Shown here piece after piece: positions 44,033 to 53,860 of a stretch of 64,000 nucleotides of DNA. The notes below the pieces were generated by a model. The model had not been told where the DNA came from and did not search any database. It saw only the letters and a list, made by a program, of their open reading frames with translations. Origin of the DNA: Fibrobacter sp. (GTDB lineage: Bacteria > Fibrobacterota > Fibrobacteria > Fibrobacterales > Fibrobacteraceae); the NCBI GenBank assembly GCA_017412605.1, contig JAFPWY010000012.1:62001-126000 (forward strand), written 5' to 3'. Positions within the stretch are counted from its first letter, which is position 1. Every line of letters begins with the position of its first letter. The translations under genes and the position numbers were made by a program.

Positions 44033-45475
44033 ATGAACAATATAATCCGTTTCACTGGACTCTCTGCAGTTGTGGCAACGTTGTTCGCTTGTAGCGGCGA
44101 CGATGTCACCAAGGTATATGAAACCACTAATCCCACGGTCGGTTTGGACTTGGTTGACAAGGGCGACAAAATGCCCGATTGCAACAAAGATAATGAGGGC
44201 AAGCTAATCTATGTGGCCGATTCCGGAATGGCCTACTTCTGCTCGAACAAGGAGTGGCTGTCGTTCGGTGGCGAAAACATGAAGGGCGCCGACGGTGAAC
44301 CGGGTGAAAAGGGTGACGACGGCGAAAAAGGCGACAAGGGTGATAAAGGTGCCAAGGGCGCCAAAGGTGATTCCGGTACAAGCTGTTCCGCTAAGAAAGT
44401 TGAGGACGGTATCGAGGTCTCCTGCGGCGGTAAGGTCGTGGGCACGCTGAGCAACGGCGAGGCCGGCGAAAGCTGTACTGCCAAAGAGGTCCAGGACGGA
44501 ATCGAGGTTTCCTGCGGCGGTAAGGTCGTGGGTACGCTGAGCAACGGCGAGACCGGCGAAAGCTGCACGGCACAAGTCATCGAGGGCGTAGGCGTTGAAG
44601 TCTCCTGTGGCGGCGTTCCTGTAGATACTCTTGAAAATGGCGCCAATGGCGACTGCTCTATTGAAAGTGACGAAGCCGGCGTTGTTACGTTCTCTTGCAG
44701 CAACGGTACGTTTACGGTGAACAAGGCCCAGTGTGCCGGTGTTGCTTACGATCCTGCCGAAAGCTTCTGCCTTGCGGGCGAAATTGTCGCTCTCAAGGGC
44801 GCTTGCGGCGGTGATGAAATCGACCAGACCAAGCAGTTCTGCGATACTCGTGATGGCCAGGCTTATGACTATGTCGCCGTTGACGTGGGTGGAGAAACCC
44901 AGGTCTGGATGGCGCAGAACCTGAACTATGATTCTGACGAACTGAAGGGTGAATCTTATTGCAGCAACTTTGTCGATGGAAGCTCTGTAGAATGCGGTGA
45001 TTATGGCCGTGTCTATTCCTGGTGGGCTGCTGCTGCGGCCGATTCTTCTGCGGATCTTACGAAGCCGGTGCTGAGCCGCTATTACCAGGGTGTTTGCCCT
45101 GAGGGCTGGCATCTGCCCAATGACTACGAAGTCCAGAGCCTCTTCCAGTATTATGGTGGCAAGGGCGGCGTTAACGGGGTCTCGTCGGATATATTCAGGT
45201 CTAAGACTGGTTGGGATAATTCCCCTGGGACCTCCAATGGTACTGACGTTCTCGGGTTGAACTTTGTCCCGTCCGGCACGATTGGTGATGGTCAGGCTGC
45301 TCAGGTTGGAGATTTCTTCATGATGTGGGCCGGTCCTGAAGTTACAGAAAAAGTGAACAACAAGGACAATTATACAAAGGCATCCACTATCATGATGTTC
45401 GGTGAGAATCCGGTTCAGTATACGAGCTCAAAGAAATCCAACGGTGCCGCAGTCCGCTGCTTGATGGACCTGTAA
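44033..45475 (+). CDS. Lipoprotein with collagen-like stretch and Fibrobacter major paralogous domain
   Basis: 480 aa. ATG 44033 after AAAAGGAG gives signal MNNIIRFTGLSAVVATLFAC. Residues about 90-120 are Gly-x-y repeats (GADGEPGEKGDDGEKGDKGD). Next come two near-identical 28-residue units (SCTAKEVQDGIEVSCGGKVV) and a third divergent one, then the Fib_succ_major-type domain (about 285-480) with GQTYDYVAVDVGGE-like start, QVWMAQNLNYD, CSNFVDGSSVECGDYGRVYS, GVCPEGWHLPNDYE and terminal AAVRCLMDL. The domain is abundant in Fibrobacter surface proteins; role unknown. TATATTTC lies about 33 nt upstream. Confidence 0.87.
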   Translation: MNNIIRFTGLSAVVATLFACSGDDVTKVYETTNPTVGLDLVDKGDKMPDCNKDNEGKLIYVADSGMAYFCSNKEWLSFGGENMKGADGEPGEKGDDGEKGDKGDKGAKGAKGDSGTSCSAKKVEDGIEVSCGGKVVGTLSNGEAGESCTAKEVQDGIEVSCGGKVVGTLSNGETGESCTAQVIEGVGVEVSCGGVPVDTLENGANGDCSIESDEAGVVTFSCSNGTFTVNKAQCAGVAYDPAESFCLAGEIVALKGACGGDEIDQTKQFCDTRDGQAYDYVAVDVGGETQVWMAQNLNYDSDELKGESYCSNFVDGSSVECGDYGRVYSWWAAAAADSSADLTKPVLSRYYQGVCPEGWHLPNDYEVQSLFQYYGGKGGVNGVSSDIFRSKTGWDNSPGTSNGTDVLGLNFVPSGTIGDGQAAQVGDFFMMWAGPEVTEKVNNKDNYTKASTIMMFGENPVQYTSSKKSNGAAVRCLMDL

Positions 45476-45496
45476 TTTTTACGTAAATCAATTTAG

Positions 45497-45521
45497 TGGC
45501 CGCCTTCGGGTGGCCATTTTT
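45497..45521 (+). terminator. Intrinsic terminator after the collagen-like lipoprotein
   Basis: TGGCCGCC-TTCG-GGTGGCCA then TTTTT. It occupies the space before the GH9 gene, so it rules out a longer GH9 reading frame. Confidence 0.8.
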
Positions 45522-45552
45522 GTATGTGTGCAAAATAATCTATTTTTGTGTT

Positions 45553-47241
45553 ATGGAACTTGATGGAATGAGAGCTTACCTCCGCTATAACCATGTAGGC
45601 TATGCCTGCCGTGCGCCGAAATACTTTTACATCGCCGTGAACGAGGGCGAACCGTTCGAAGTGGGTGCCGACAACCAGCCTCTTGCCGAGGGAGCCTTCA
45701 CTTTCTCTGCCAACGACATTGACGTTGTTTCGGGTCCGAGGTTCCTGATTGTTTCGGAAACGGGCGAGGTCGCTTTCGAGGGGAATCTCGCATATCGCGG
45801 CCCTTGCAAGTACAGTGGCGAAACGCTTCTGGTCGGTGATTTTTCCAAGCTCCGCAAGCCGGGACGCTACAAGATAAGCTGCGGGACGGAATCGCATTTG
45901 TTCGAAATTTCGGACAACTGGCTTCTCACTCAATTGGATGCGAACATCAAGTCTTTTTACTACCAGCGTAGCGGTGTTGAACTGACGCCTGAGATTGCCG
46001 GCAAGTGGGCACGCCCCCTGGCGCATATCGACACTCAGCTGCCGTTCCACTATTCCATGAATAGGGAAGGTACGTGGAATGCTCACGGCGGGTGGTACGA
46101 TGCGGGCGATTACGGGAAGTACATCGTCAATGGCGGCGTGAGTGTCGCAACGTTGATGCTTGCCTTGGAATTGGGTTCGCCCGTGATTTCCAAGTCCTTG
46201 GACGCACTGCGTGAAGAGGTCCGGTTTGAATTGGAGTTCTTCTTGCGGATGCAGGATGATGACGGAGGTGTTTTCTTCAAGGTTTCTCCGGAACGCTGGG
46301 ACACGTTTGTGACGCCGACGATTTCGGACCACAGCCAGAAACGGCAGATTGTCGGGAAGTCCACGACGTCGTCACTCAACTTCTGTGCGGCGCTGGCTCA
46401 GGCACACCGCATCTTTGCGGCGACGGACCCTGCTTTTGCTAAAAAATGCATCGGTGCCGCTATTCGAGCGTACCGTTGGTCGCTCGAAAATCCCGATGAG
46501 GGATTCCCTCCGTATACGGAGGGAAGCGGCCCCTACGGCGATGTGCGCATTGCCGACGAGTTCTTCTGGGCACGTGCGATGCTCTTCCGCGAGATGGGCC
46601 AGGTGGACCTGCAGGACTGTATTGAAGTGCATGACCAGCTTTACCAGGACCTGGCCGACATGCCCCCGCGTTCCGACATCAACTGGCACGACACGGAAAA
46701 CTTGGGCTACATGGCGCTTGCCCTGCAGGACCGCGATATCGAACTTCGCGACAGGGCGCGTATCGCCCTCGCTCATGAATCGGACAAGATTGTAGCCCTT
46801 GCTGCAGACGATGCCTACCGGATTGCCTTGCAGTATTTCCCCTGGGGGAGTAATGGTGTGCTGGCCAATTACGCCTTGACTCTTTTAGTGACGAACACCT
46901 GGGCGAACATGCCCGAGTATGTGCGCTGTGCCTATGGCCATCTGGACTTCATCTACGGGTGCAATCCGGTGAACGTGAGTTTTGTGACGGGCTCGGCCTG
47001 GAGTTCCCCGAAGTTCCCGCATCACCGCATCAGTGGCTCCGACGGAATTGTCGATCCGGTTCCCGGGCTTCTTGTGGGCGGGATAAACCAGGACCGTCAG
47101 GATGTTCGCTTGGGAATGCGCTATCCCAGTAGCCTTCCGGGCTTGGGCTACGTGGACAACCAGGCGTCGTTCGCGAGCAACGAGGTCGCCATCAACTGGA
47201 GCGCCCCGCTGACTGCATCGCTTGCGCTGTTGTGCGTTTAG
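45553..47241 (+). CDS. GH9-family cellulase/cellodextrinase lacking a signal peptide
   Basis: 562 aa. N-terminal Ig-like domain (about 1-110, YLRYNHVGYACRAPKYF), then the (alpha/alpha)6 GH9 domain with GGWYDAGDYGKY (base Asp183/Asp186), the His motif SAWSSPKFPHHRIS and the proton-donor region ASFASNEVAINWSAPL (Glu544). Both catalytic residues are present. ATG 45553 has no hydrophobic leader, and the region upstream is a terminator, so the enzyme is predicted to be cytoplasmic, which would suit hydrolysis of imported cellodextrins. A second ATG (45568) would not add a signal either. Confidence 0.9.
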   Translation: MELDGMRAYLRYNHVGYACRAPKYFYIAVNEGEPFEVGADNQPLAEGAFTFSANDIDVVSGPRFLIVSETGEVAFEGNLAYRGPCKYSGETLLVGDFSKLRKPGRYKISCGTESHLFEISDNWLLTQLDANIKSFYYQRSGVELTPEIAGKWARPLAHIDTQLPFHYSMNREGTWNAHGGWYDAGDYGKYIVNGGVSVATLMLALELGSPVISKSLDALREEVRFELEFFLRMQDDDGGVFFKVSPERWDTFVTPTISDHSQKRQIVGKSTTSSLNFCAALAQAHRIFAATDPAFAKKCIGAAIRAYRWSLENPDEGFPPYTEGSGPYGDVRIADEFFWARAMLFREMGQVDLQDCIEVHDQLYQDLADMPPRSDINWHDTENLGYMALALQDRDIELRDRARIALAHESDKIVALAADDAYRIALQYFPWGSNGVLANYALTLLVTNTWANMPEYVRCAYGHLDFIYGCNPVNVSFVTGSAWSSPKFPHHRISGSDGIVDPVPGLLVGGINQDRQDVRLGMRYPSSLPGLGYVDNQASFASNEVAINWSAPLTASLALLCV

Positions 47242-47281
47242 CGCAAAGCCTTACCGTGTCAAAAATTATATTGGGAGAAAA

Positions 47282-50074
47282 ATGTTTTTATCAAAATGGA
47301 AGTGGAGCCTTGTCCTTTTTTTATTCGCCGCTGTAGCGGCCTTCGCGCAGGATGAACTTGACCCGGACCCGAGACTTCTCTTTACGAAGCAGCCTGCAAC
47401 TTCCATAGTTGTACCCAAAGGCCAGTCGGCGACGCTCTCGGTTGAAGCTCAAAAGGGAGATGAAGCGGTTTCTTATCAGTGGTACAAGTACACCATTGTT
47501 GACGGCGGCAAAAAGGATCGTGTGAAAATTGACGGTGCGACAAGCAACACGTACACGACCGAAATATTTACCACAAAGGAAATTCGCCGCTATATATGTG
47601 TCGCTTTCGTTGGAGAAGACAGTATATTCTCAAAATCTGTGTATGTGGCTCACACGGGTTTCCCGATGTTGCACGTGAATACGCCTAATGGTGTTGAAAT
47701 CACGTCGAAGGAGGTTTGGACCACGGGAGCGACGATATCTTTGACAAACGCTGAAGACCCTTCATGGAATTTTAGCAAGTTGAAGATGAGCATTCGTGGT
47801 CGAGGCAATAGCACTTGGATCGAACGCAAGAAACCCTATTCAATCAAGTTGGACAAAAGGAAGGATATCATGGGGATGCCCGCGCACAAGCGCTGGGTGC
47901 TGCTTGCCAATTATTTCGACAACACTTTCATGAGAAACCATTTGGGCTTTTATCTGAGCGAAAAGTTCGACATGGATTATACCGTGCGCGGAAGGTTCGT
48001 GGACTTGATTTTCAATGGCACTTATGCTGGATTTTATTGGCTTGGCGAAGCGATAAAGGTCGATGAAAATCGCGTGAACATTTCTGATGGTTATGAAAAC
48101 ATGCCGGATGACGTGGAAAAGGATTATCTCATAGAGATGAATTCCCGTTTCCAGGATTCGGTCAAGTTTAGATCGTCAATCCGCAACCTGCCTTACACGA
48201 TTGTTAACGACGACTACTTGGTGGACAACATGGGCGGGATAACGGAAGAAGGTATCGCCCGTCTAGCCCGTTTCAAGGCGAAAATCGACAACCTGGAAAA
48301 ATTGCTTTATCCCAGTTGCGTTAGCGGGAAGAATACAAACTTTTGTGATGCTCCTGATGAGTCCTATGCGAAAATTATCGATGTTGAGTCGTGGGCGAAA
48401 TTTTGGCTCATAAACGAAATCATGGACAATGAGGAACTGCAATATCCATTGAGTTGCTTTTTCACCTACGAAAACAAGAAGGATCTTTTTAAGGCGGGGC
48501 CTGTTTGGGATTTGGATGCTGGAATTGTAACAACAAATTATTACGTCAAACTTACAAATCATTTGTATTACAATGCGCTGTTCAAGTCAAGGTTGTTTAT
48601 TGGAACTGTACAGAAACTTTGGAGCCAATACGCCTCGGACATTGACTTTGATTCCGAAATTGCAAAAATGACCGATTCGTTGAGAACGGCGGCGAAAATG
48701 GACAGCGTAAGATGGGACATTCAATTGGACATTGCCAATTATGGACTCGCTGCATTTGATGATGCCGTTGCTTTTTTGCAAACTGGTTTGAACAAAAAAT
48801 TGGAATCGGTGAAGGCATACGTTACAGAAACCTTGCCGGACGTGTTTATAAAGCCGATAATAAGTGTTTTCGCTTTTGATAATAAATATACCGGCAAGGA
48901 AATCATTCCGGATGTGATAATTGTAGATCTCGATCACGACTTGAAGGAGGGACGGGATTACGACCTGACCTATTTGAACAACGTCAATGTCGGCACCGCT
49001 AAAGTCATCTTTACGGCCAAGGGAGATTATATCGGTTATCAGGAATTTGAATTCGAGATTTATCCTGCTCAAGTAATCTTGTCCGTATCGAAGGCTTCAA
49101 AAACGTATGGCGAGGCCGACCCTGAATTGAAGTATAGCATTAGTGGATTTGACGGCGACCTAGAACCGTTGTATAACGGTATTGTACTTTCGCGTGAACC
49201 TGGCGAGGATGTGGGACTCTATAAAATTTATGTTGCGGTTGATCCCGCGCTTAAGAATTATGCCGTGAACAATTGGGGAGATCGGATGTTCGAGATTAAT
49301 CCGTACGATAAGAAAATTACTGTGACTGTCTCAGGGCATACGGATACGGTGGAATACGATGGCAAAAATCATTCGGTGTGCGGCTTTGACATGTCCTCGA
49401 GTTACGACGCCTATTCGCTGGATTTCGTCTATCATTTCGGTGATACGTGCGTATCTGGAAATGACGCTGAGACATATCCGATGGAACTTTTCAGCGGTGA
49501 TTTTCGGAATCTCTCGGCAAACTTTTCAAATGTGGTTTTTGACGTTACGGATGGTGGCCTGACAATCCTGGAGAAGGAAGAGAAAGCCAAAGAGGGAACA
49601 AAGCCGTCTCCTGTAGAAAAGACCGAGGAAAAAGCTGAAGAGAAAACGGAAGAGAAAGTCGAAAAAAAGACTGAAGAGATGGCAAAGGACTCGTCGACAG
49701 AAAAGACCGAAGAAAAAACAGAAGAGAAGACGGAAAAGAAAACAGAAGAAAAGACGACGGATAAAAAGGTCGTGGAAAAGACGACAGAAGAAAAGAAAGA
49801 GAGTAAAGAAAAAACGAAAAAGAAGGATGACAAAAAGAAGTCGTCATCGCTTGCTTTCCGTGAGGATTCGCCACTCCTGAATATTGCTGTCTCTGGACGC
49901 CGTGTCCAAGTGAATGGAGCCTTGGCAGGAACTCGCTACGCTGTATTCGACATGCAGGGTGTTGTCGTGCGGACCGGCGCTGTGGAATCTTCAAGTTTTG
50001 GAATTCCTGTCGCGAAATCGGGCGTTTACATGGTTCGAGTGGGTGCCCGAACGCAGCGCATCCAGGTTCGGTAG
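47282..50074 (+). CDS. Secreted CotH-like kinase with Ig, MBG and Glu/Lys-rich regions
   Basis: 930 aa. ATG 47282 after GGGAGA gives a signal peptide ending AAVAAFA-Q. An Ig-like domain (about 35-125) precedes a CotH kinase domain (about 135-500) with [46 protein letters not shown] and [10 protein letters not shown]. The last of these resembles the CotH Asp catalytic region. MBG-type domains follow ([16 protein letters not shown]). Residues about 765-855 are an EK-rich low-complexity tract ([14 protein letters not shown]). The end ([28 protein letters not shown]) resembles a C-terminal sorting signal. CotH proteins are atypical protein kinases; substrate here unknown. Confidence 0.85.
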   Translation: MFLSKWKWSLVLFLFAAVAAFAQDELDPDPRLLFTKQPATSIVVPKGQSATLSVEAQKGDEAVSYQWYKYTIVDGGKKDRVKIDGATSNTYTTEIFTTKEIRRYICVAFVGEDSIFSKSVYVAHTGFPMLHVNTPNGVEITSKEVWTTGATISLTNAEDPSWNFSKLKMSIRGRGNSTWIERKKPYSIKLDKRKDIMGMPAHKRWVLLANYFDNTFMRNHLGFYLSEKFDMDYTVRGRFVDLIFNGTYAGFYWLGEAIKVDENRVNISDGYENMPDDVEKDYLIEMNSRFQDSVKFRSSIRNLPYTIVNDDYLVDNMGGITEEGIARLARFKAKIDNLEKLLYPSCVSGKNTNFCDAPDESYAKIIDVESWAKFWLINEIMDNEELQYPLSCFFTYENKKDLFKAGPVWDLDAGIVTTNYYVKLTNHLYYNALFKSRLFIGTVQKLWSQYASDIDFDSEIAKMTDSLRTAAKMDSVRWDIQLDIANYGLAAFDDAVAFLQTGLNKKLESVKAYVTETLPDVFIKPIISVFAFDNKYTGKEIIPDVIIVDLDHDLKEGRDYDLTYLNNVNVGTAKVIFTAKGDYIGYQEFEFEIYPAQVILSVSKASKTYGEADPELKYSISGFDGDLEPLYNGIVLSREPGEDVGLYKIYVAVDPALKNYAVNNWGDRMFEINPYDKKITVTVSGHTDTVEYDGKNHSVCGFDMSSSYDAYSLDFVYHFGDTCVSGNDAETYPMELFSGDFRNLSANFSNVVFDVTDGGLTILEKEEKAKEGTKPSPVEKTEEKAEEKTEEKVEKKTEEMAKDSSTEKTEEKTEEKTEKKTEEKTTDKKVVEKTTEEKKESKEKTKKKDDKKKSSSLAFREDSPLLNIAVSGRRVQVNGALAGTRYAVFDMQGVVVRTGAVESSSFGIPVAKSGVYMVRVGARTQRIQVR
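49560..49850. repeat. Low-complexity Glu/Lys/Thr coding repeat
   Basis: GAAGAGAAGACGGAAAAG-like units in tandem encode TEEKTE(E/K)K repeats in the kinase gene; likely variable in length between strains. Confidence 0.7.
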
Positions 50075-50098
50075 AGATGTAAATCTTGCTGAAATTTC

Positions 50099-50107
50099 CT
50101 ACATTTG
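50099..50107 (+). promoter_or_regulatory. CTACATTTG promoter element of purB
   Basis: Exact TAnnTTTG, 31 nt before the purB ATG, identical to the leuB element. Confidence 0.55.
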
Positions 50108-50138
50108 CTCCTGTAAAAACTTAAAAAAGGATAAAAAC

Positions 50139-51581
50139 ATGCGTGATCAGTTCGAAAGCCCGCTTATCAAGCGTTACGCCAGCAAGGAAATGAGCTTCAT
50201 CTTCAGCCCGCAGTACAAGTTCCAGACTTGGCGCAAGCTGTGGATTTACCTCGCCGAATCCGAAATGGAACTCGGCCTCCCGATTACGCAGGAGCAGGTG
50301 GACGAACTGAAGGCCCACGAGAAGGACATCAACTTCGAAGTCGCCGAAGAAGAAGAAAAGCGCCGCCGTCACGACGTGATGAGCCATGTTTACGCTTACG
50401 GCGTCCAGTGCCCGAAGGCCAAGGGTATCATCCACCTCGGTGCAACGTCTGCTTTTGTGGGCGACAATACCGACCTTATCCAGATGCAGCAGGCGATGAT
50501 TCTCGTCCGCAAGCGCCTTTGCCGCGTGATGGACAAGCTTTCCAAGTTTGCGATGGAATACAAGGACATGGCCCAGCTCGGTGCCACGCACTTCCAGGCC
50601 GCCCAGCTTACGACTGTGGGTAAGCGCGCTTGCCTCTGGCTCCAGGACATGCTCATCGACCTCGAAGAATTGAACTTCCTCATCGAAGTGCTTCCGTTCC
50701 GCGGCGTGAAGGGCACGACCGGTACGCAGGCCAGCTTCATGGACCTGTTCAATGGCGACGAAGAAAAGATTATGGAACTCGACCGCCGCGTGACCGCCAA
50801 GGCTGGCTTCAAGCGCGTGCTCACCATCACCGGTCAGACCTACACTCGTAAGTGGGATAACCGCGTGAACCAGGTGCTCAGCTCCATCGCTCAGAGTTTG
50901 CACAAGTTTGCAACCGACATGCGCCTCATGCAGGGAGTCAAGGAAGTGGAAGAACCGTTCGAAAAGACCCAGATTGGCTCCAGCGCCATGGCTTACAAGC
51001 GTAACCCGATGAGGAGCGAACGCATTTGCTCTCTGGCCCGTTTCGTGATGGCCCAGGTGAACAGCACCGCCTTCACGCAGGCAACGCAGTGGTTTGAACG
51101 TACGCTCGATGACAGCGCCAACAAGCGCCTCGCCATCCCGGAAGCATTCCTCGCTATGGATGCCATGCTCATCATCGCTGAAAACGTGACCAACGGCCTC
51201 GTCGTTTATCCGAAGGTTATCGAAAAGCGCATCATGGCCGAACTCCCGTTCATGGCTACCGAAAACATCATCATGGAAGGCGTGAAGAATGGCGGCGACC
51301 GTCAGGAGCTCCACGAAGAAATCCGCGTGATGTCTATGGAAGCGGGCAAGGTCGTGAAGGAACAGGGCAAGGATAACGACTTGCTTGAACGCGTTCTCAA
51401 GAACGAAAAGTTCCAGAAGCTCGGCATCACCGAAGAAAAGCTCAAGGAAATCCTTGACCTCCGCAAGTTTGTGGGTCGCGCTCCGGGACAGGTCGTGAAG
51501 TTTGTGACCGAAGAAGTTCGTCCGGCGATTGAAGCTGTGAAGGATTGGGCTAATATCGACGCTGGTGAGCTGAAAGTTTAA
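50139..51581 (+). CDS. purB: Adenylosuccinate lyase
   Basis: 480 aa. Splits SAICAR and adenylosuccinate in purine synthesis. Fumarase/ASL-superfamily signature [15 protein letters not shown] (catalytic Ser loop), [16 protein letters not shown] and [17 protein letters not shown] 50139 follows AAAGG; an upstream in-frame extension overlaps the kinase gene and is rejected. With purL, the second purine gene in the window; they are not linked. Confidence 0.95.
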   Translation: MRDQFESPLIKRYASKEMSFIFSPQYKFQTWRKLWIYLAESEMELGLPITQEQVDELKAHEKDINFEVAEEEEKRRRHDVMSHVYAYGVQCPKAKGIIHLGATSAFVGDNTDLIQMQQAMILVRKRLCRVMDKLSKFAMEYKDMAQLGATHFQAAQLTTVGKRACLWLQDMLIDLEELNFLIEVLPFRGVKGTTGTQASFMDLFNGDEEKIMELDRRVTAKAGFKRVLTITGQTYTRKWDNRVNQVLSSIAQSLHKFATDMRLMQGVKEVEEPFEKTQIGSSAMAYKRNPMRSERICSLARFVMAQVNSTAFTQATQWFERTLDDSANKRLAIPEAFLAMDAMLIIAENVTNGLVVYPKVIEKRIMAELPFMATENIIMEGVKNGGDRQELHEEIRVMSMEAGKVVKEQGKDNDLLERVLKNEKFQKLGITEEKLKEILDLRKFVGRAPGQVVKFVTEEVRPAIEAVKDWANIDAGELKV

Positions 51582-51614
51582 AATCGCTTTATAACGCATC
51601 GCAATACTTCCTCT

Positions 51615-51654
51615 CGGCAAGGCTCACGTACGCTTAGTACGCTACGCCTTGCCG
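51615..51654. repeat. 40-nt palindromic element, copy B
   Basis: Arms CGGCAAGGC and GCCTTGCCG (9 bp) around TCAC-GTAC-GCTTA-GTAC-GCTAC. Exactly the same length and interior as copy A (27393-27432, opposite strand) but with unrelated arm sequence. It sits 33 nt past the purB stop. Confidence 0.75.
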
Positions 51655-51747
51655 TTCGTCGTCTTGCTCGGTTCTAAAACGATTTTATTTTAGACGAAAG
51701 AATTTATTTAAAAACAATTATTGTTCGCATTTTTTTGCGAATCTTGT

Positions 51748-51778
51748 CGTCCAGTTAACCTATGGCTGGGCGTTTTTT
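51748..51778 (+). terminator. Candidate intrinsic terminator
   Basis: CGTCCAG and CTGGGCG form a 7-bp stem (one G-T pair) with an 11-nt loop, then TTTTTT. It lies upstream of the Ser-rich lipoprotein gene. Confidence 0.6.
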
Positions 51779-51922
51779 GGGGTGATGCACCCGCTATATG
51801 ATACAAACTCGGTTTTTTTGCTTTTTTCTCGTGCAAAGTGTCACGGGCTGTTGCTTGTTTTGCCTTTTTTTGACTGATTTTACGTGATTTAACTTATATT
51901 ACAGGGTGTAAGGAGAATGACT

Positions 51923-52651
51923 ATGGACATCCGCAAAGGCAAGGTCGAGAAAAATCGCGTGTGGTCAGCAAATACCCAAAAGGTACTGGCCTCATTTTTG
52001 GGGGTTTCTGCGATTTCGATGCTTGCCGCGTGTGTCCCATCCGATGCGGTAGCGGGGGCCGATGCAGAAGTGACTCCGCCTACCACATCGGATCCAGCTC
52101 AAATGATGTCGGGGGATGTTGCTTATCCGGAGTCTTCCTCGTCCATTTCATCTTCTTCGGAATCTCGGCCTCAATCTTCGTCAAGCAGTATCAATGTTCC
52201 GCCCCTCACGGCCGGGATTGTGGCGCCTGAATCGTCCATAAGCAACGAAGTCTCGTCGAGTAGCAGACATGTAGACATTTCCTATCCGATGTCGTCGGGC
52301 GGGGTGATGTACTACACGAGTAGCTCCAGTTCCATGCGGTCGAGTTCGAGCAGTCTCGTGCCTCCGGCTAGTGGCGTTTCTTCGTCATATGATGTTATCA
52401 GTTCGTCTTCGTCCTATAGGGTAGATTCCCTGGAAACCACTGCTGGCGAGATTGTCCCGCCGCTTGAATCATCCAGTTCTTCTTTCAACAACGTGGAACC
52501 TCCGCCGTTGGCTGGCATTCCGGAATTGTCTTCCAGCAGCAGCGAGCCCGAGCCTTTGCCCGGCGACCCGATTGAACTGCCGGAACCTATGTCGGGTGGT
52601 GCCTTTGGTCCGCAACAGTTTTCGGGTGATGTTACTGAGTCGGAAGACTGA
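51923..52651 (+). CDS. Ser-rich lipoprotein coupled to a SPASM radical SAM gene
   Basis: 242 aa from ATG 51923, chosen because AAGGAG lies 7 nt upstream (1 nt for an ATG six bases earlier). A long charged N-terminus (MDIRKGKVEKNRVWSANTQK) precedes the hydrophobic segment and lipobox AISMLAAC. The mature part is Ser runs separating short Gly-containing motifs: MMSGDVAYP, LTAGIVAPES, MSSGGVMYY, TAGEIVPP, LAGIPELS, PMSGGAFGP, FSGDVTES. There is no Cys after the lipobox. The stop TGA shares its A with the ATG of the radical SAM gene. Looks like a multi-site substrate or scaffold for that enzyme (inference). Unlike the 1-17 kb cluster, it has no YG motif. Confidence 0.8.
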   Translation: MDIRKGKVEKNRVWSANTQKVLASFLGVSAISMLAACVPSDAVAGADAEVTPPTTSDPAQMMSGDVAYPESSSSISSSSESRPQSSSSSINVPPLTAGIVAPESSISNEVSSSSRHVDISYPMSSGGVMYYTSSSSSMRSSSSSLVPPASGVSSSYDVISSSSSYRVDSLETTAGEIVPPLESSSSSFNNVEPPPLAGIPELSSSSSEPEPLPGDPIELPEPMSGGAFGPQQFSGDVTESED

Positions 52652-53796
52652 TGAATCTCGTCCTTTCCCTCACGGAACGGTGTAATCTTCGTTGCACCTA
52701 TTGTTATTACAAGGTGAGCCACGAGGCCCGCAGTCTTGTGATGTCGGATGAAATCATGGAGGCGGCCATTAGGCTCGCTTTTGAACGGACTTTGTTTCTT
52801 GGGCAGCGCTTTTTGAACATCACGTTTTTTGGCGGGGAACCGCTCCTTTGCATGGAATCCATTCGCAGAGGTGTCGAATTCGCGAAGGAAATTGTTCACG
52901 AGCGTTTTGGAGACGGATTTGAGGTTGGAGCACCTACTTCGGCACCGATTTCACCTAAATTCCGGCTTCGTTTTGCGGTGAACACGAACGGCACCTTGCT
53001 GGACGATTCTATCATCGATTTCATGAAGCGTGAAAAATTCCGCATTTACCTTTCGCTCGACGGCCCGGAGGCGCATCACGACATTTGCCGCAAGCAGGTG
53101 GGTGGCGCGGGCTCCTTCAAGCTTATTGAACCGCACATTCCCGCGTTATGCAAACTCGATACGGTTGTACTTTCGGTCGTGACGCGCGAGAACATGCGCT
53201 CGCTTTCGGATGCGGTGCGCTGGATACAGGCTCAGGGTTTAAGGAACATGACCGCCGCCGTGGATTTTGACGGCAAGTGGACCGGCGAGGAATTCGATGT
53301 CCTGGCTAGCGAATACGAAAAGCTGGCCGCGTTTTGGCTTGAAATCAAGCGAAAGAAAATTCCGTTCTATTTGGGGACAATTCAGGACAAGCTAAAGTTC
53401 CGTCTGACGGGACAACGCCATCGTACATCGACATGCCATGTGGCGGAAGGCATTGTCGCCTGCGCCACGAACGGCAACCTTTTCCCGTGTACACGCTTTA
53501 TTTCCTCGAAAAAGGACGCTCCCTACATCATGGGCAACGTCTACGACGAACCGGCGAAGATCTTTGGTGGGGAAGTCGCCCGCGATATTCTGGATTTCTT
53601 TGACCGCGAGAAGGAAGGCTGCGAAGGCTGTGCCATCCGCTTCCGCTGCCATGCACACGAATGTGCATGCACCTCGTTCTACTCTACCGGCTCGATACAC
53701 GGCGTTTCTCCCGAGGTATGCACGCACGAACGCATGCTCGCCGCGATTTGCGACGACGCCATTGCGGAATTTACGGATATTTCAGAAAAAAATTAA
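52651..53796 (+). CDS. Radical SAM/SPASM peptide maturase
   Basis: 381 aa. C11-NLR-C15-TY-C18 binds the catalytic Fe-S cluster; TFFGGEPLL and AVNTNGTLL and YLSLDGPEAHHD complete the SAM domain. The SPASM region (about 265-360) has TCHVAEGIVACATNGNLFPC, then GCEGCAIRFRCHAHECAC and VCTHE, the Cys spacing of sactipeptide/thioether and other RiPP maturases. It resembles the family annotated 'FibroRumin system radical SAM peptide maturase' (recalled, not searched). Translationally coupled to the Ser-rich lipoprotein upstream; a 19-aa peptide gene converges from downstream. Confidence 0.9.
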   Translation: MNLVLSLTERCNLRCTYCYYKVSHEARSLVMSDEIMEAAIRLAFERTLFLGQRFLNITFFGGEPLLCMESIRRGVEFAKEIVHERFGDGFEVGAPTSAPISPKFRLRFAVNTNGTLLDDSIIDFMKREKFRIYLSLDGPEAHHDICRKQVGGAGSFKLIEPHIPALCKLDTVVLSVVTRENMRSLSDAVRWIQAQGLRNMTAAVDFDGKWTGEEFDVLASEYEKLAAFWLEIKRKKIPFYLGTIQDKLKFRLTGQRHRTSTCHVAEGIVACATNGNLFPCTRFISSKKDAPYIMGNVYDEPAKIFGGEVARDILDFFDREKEGCEGCAIRFRCHAHECACTSFYSTGSIHGVSPEVCTHERMLAAICDDAIAEFTDISEKN

Positions 53797-53827
53797 GGCC
53801 CTCGCAGAGACTCCAACGGGACCTTAA
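53786..53827 (-). terminator. Intrinsic terminator of the 19-aa peptide gene
   Basis: Minus strand: TTAAGGTCCC, 16-nt loop, GGGCCTTAA, then TTTTTTT. It overlaps the last codons of the radical SAM gene and lacks a T run in the plus direction. Confidence 0.75.
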
Positions 53828-53860
53828 TAGAATATTGAAAGATAACCCAAATCCACGTTT

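Larger units (their letters stand above)
51582..51922. other. Intergenic region with palindromes and terminator
   Basis: 341 nt with no gene. It contains palindromic element copy B, an AT hairpin (CTAAAA...TTTTAG near 51675), a TTCGCA-T5-TGCGAA hairpin near 51724-51741 and a terminator at 51748-51778, then the leader of the Ser-rich lipoprotein gene. Confidence 0.6.

Noticed and set aside
45496-45552. N-terminal extension of the GH9 protein as a signal peptide
   Set aside because: The stretch is a terminator hairpin with a T run; the hydrophobic residues come from T-rich DNA.
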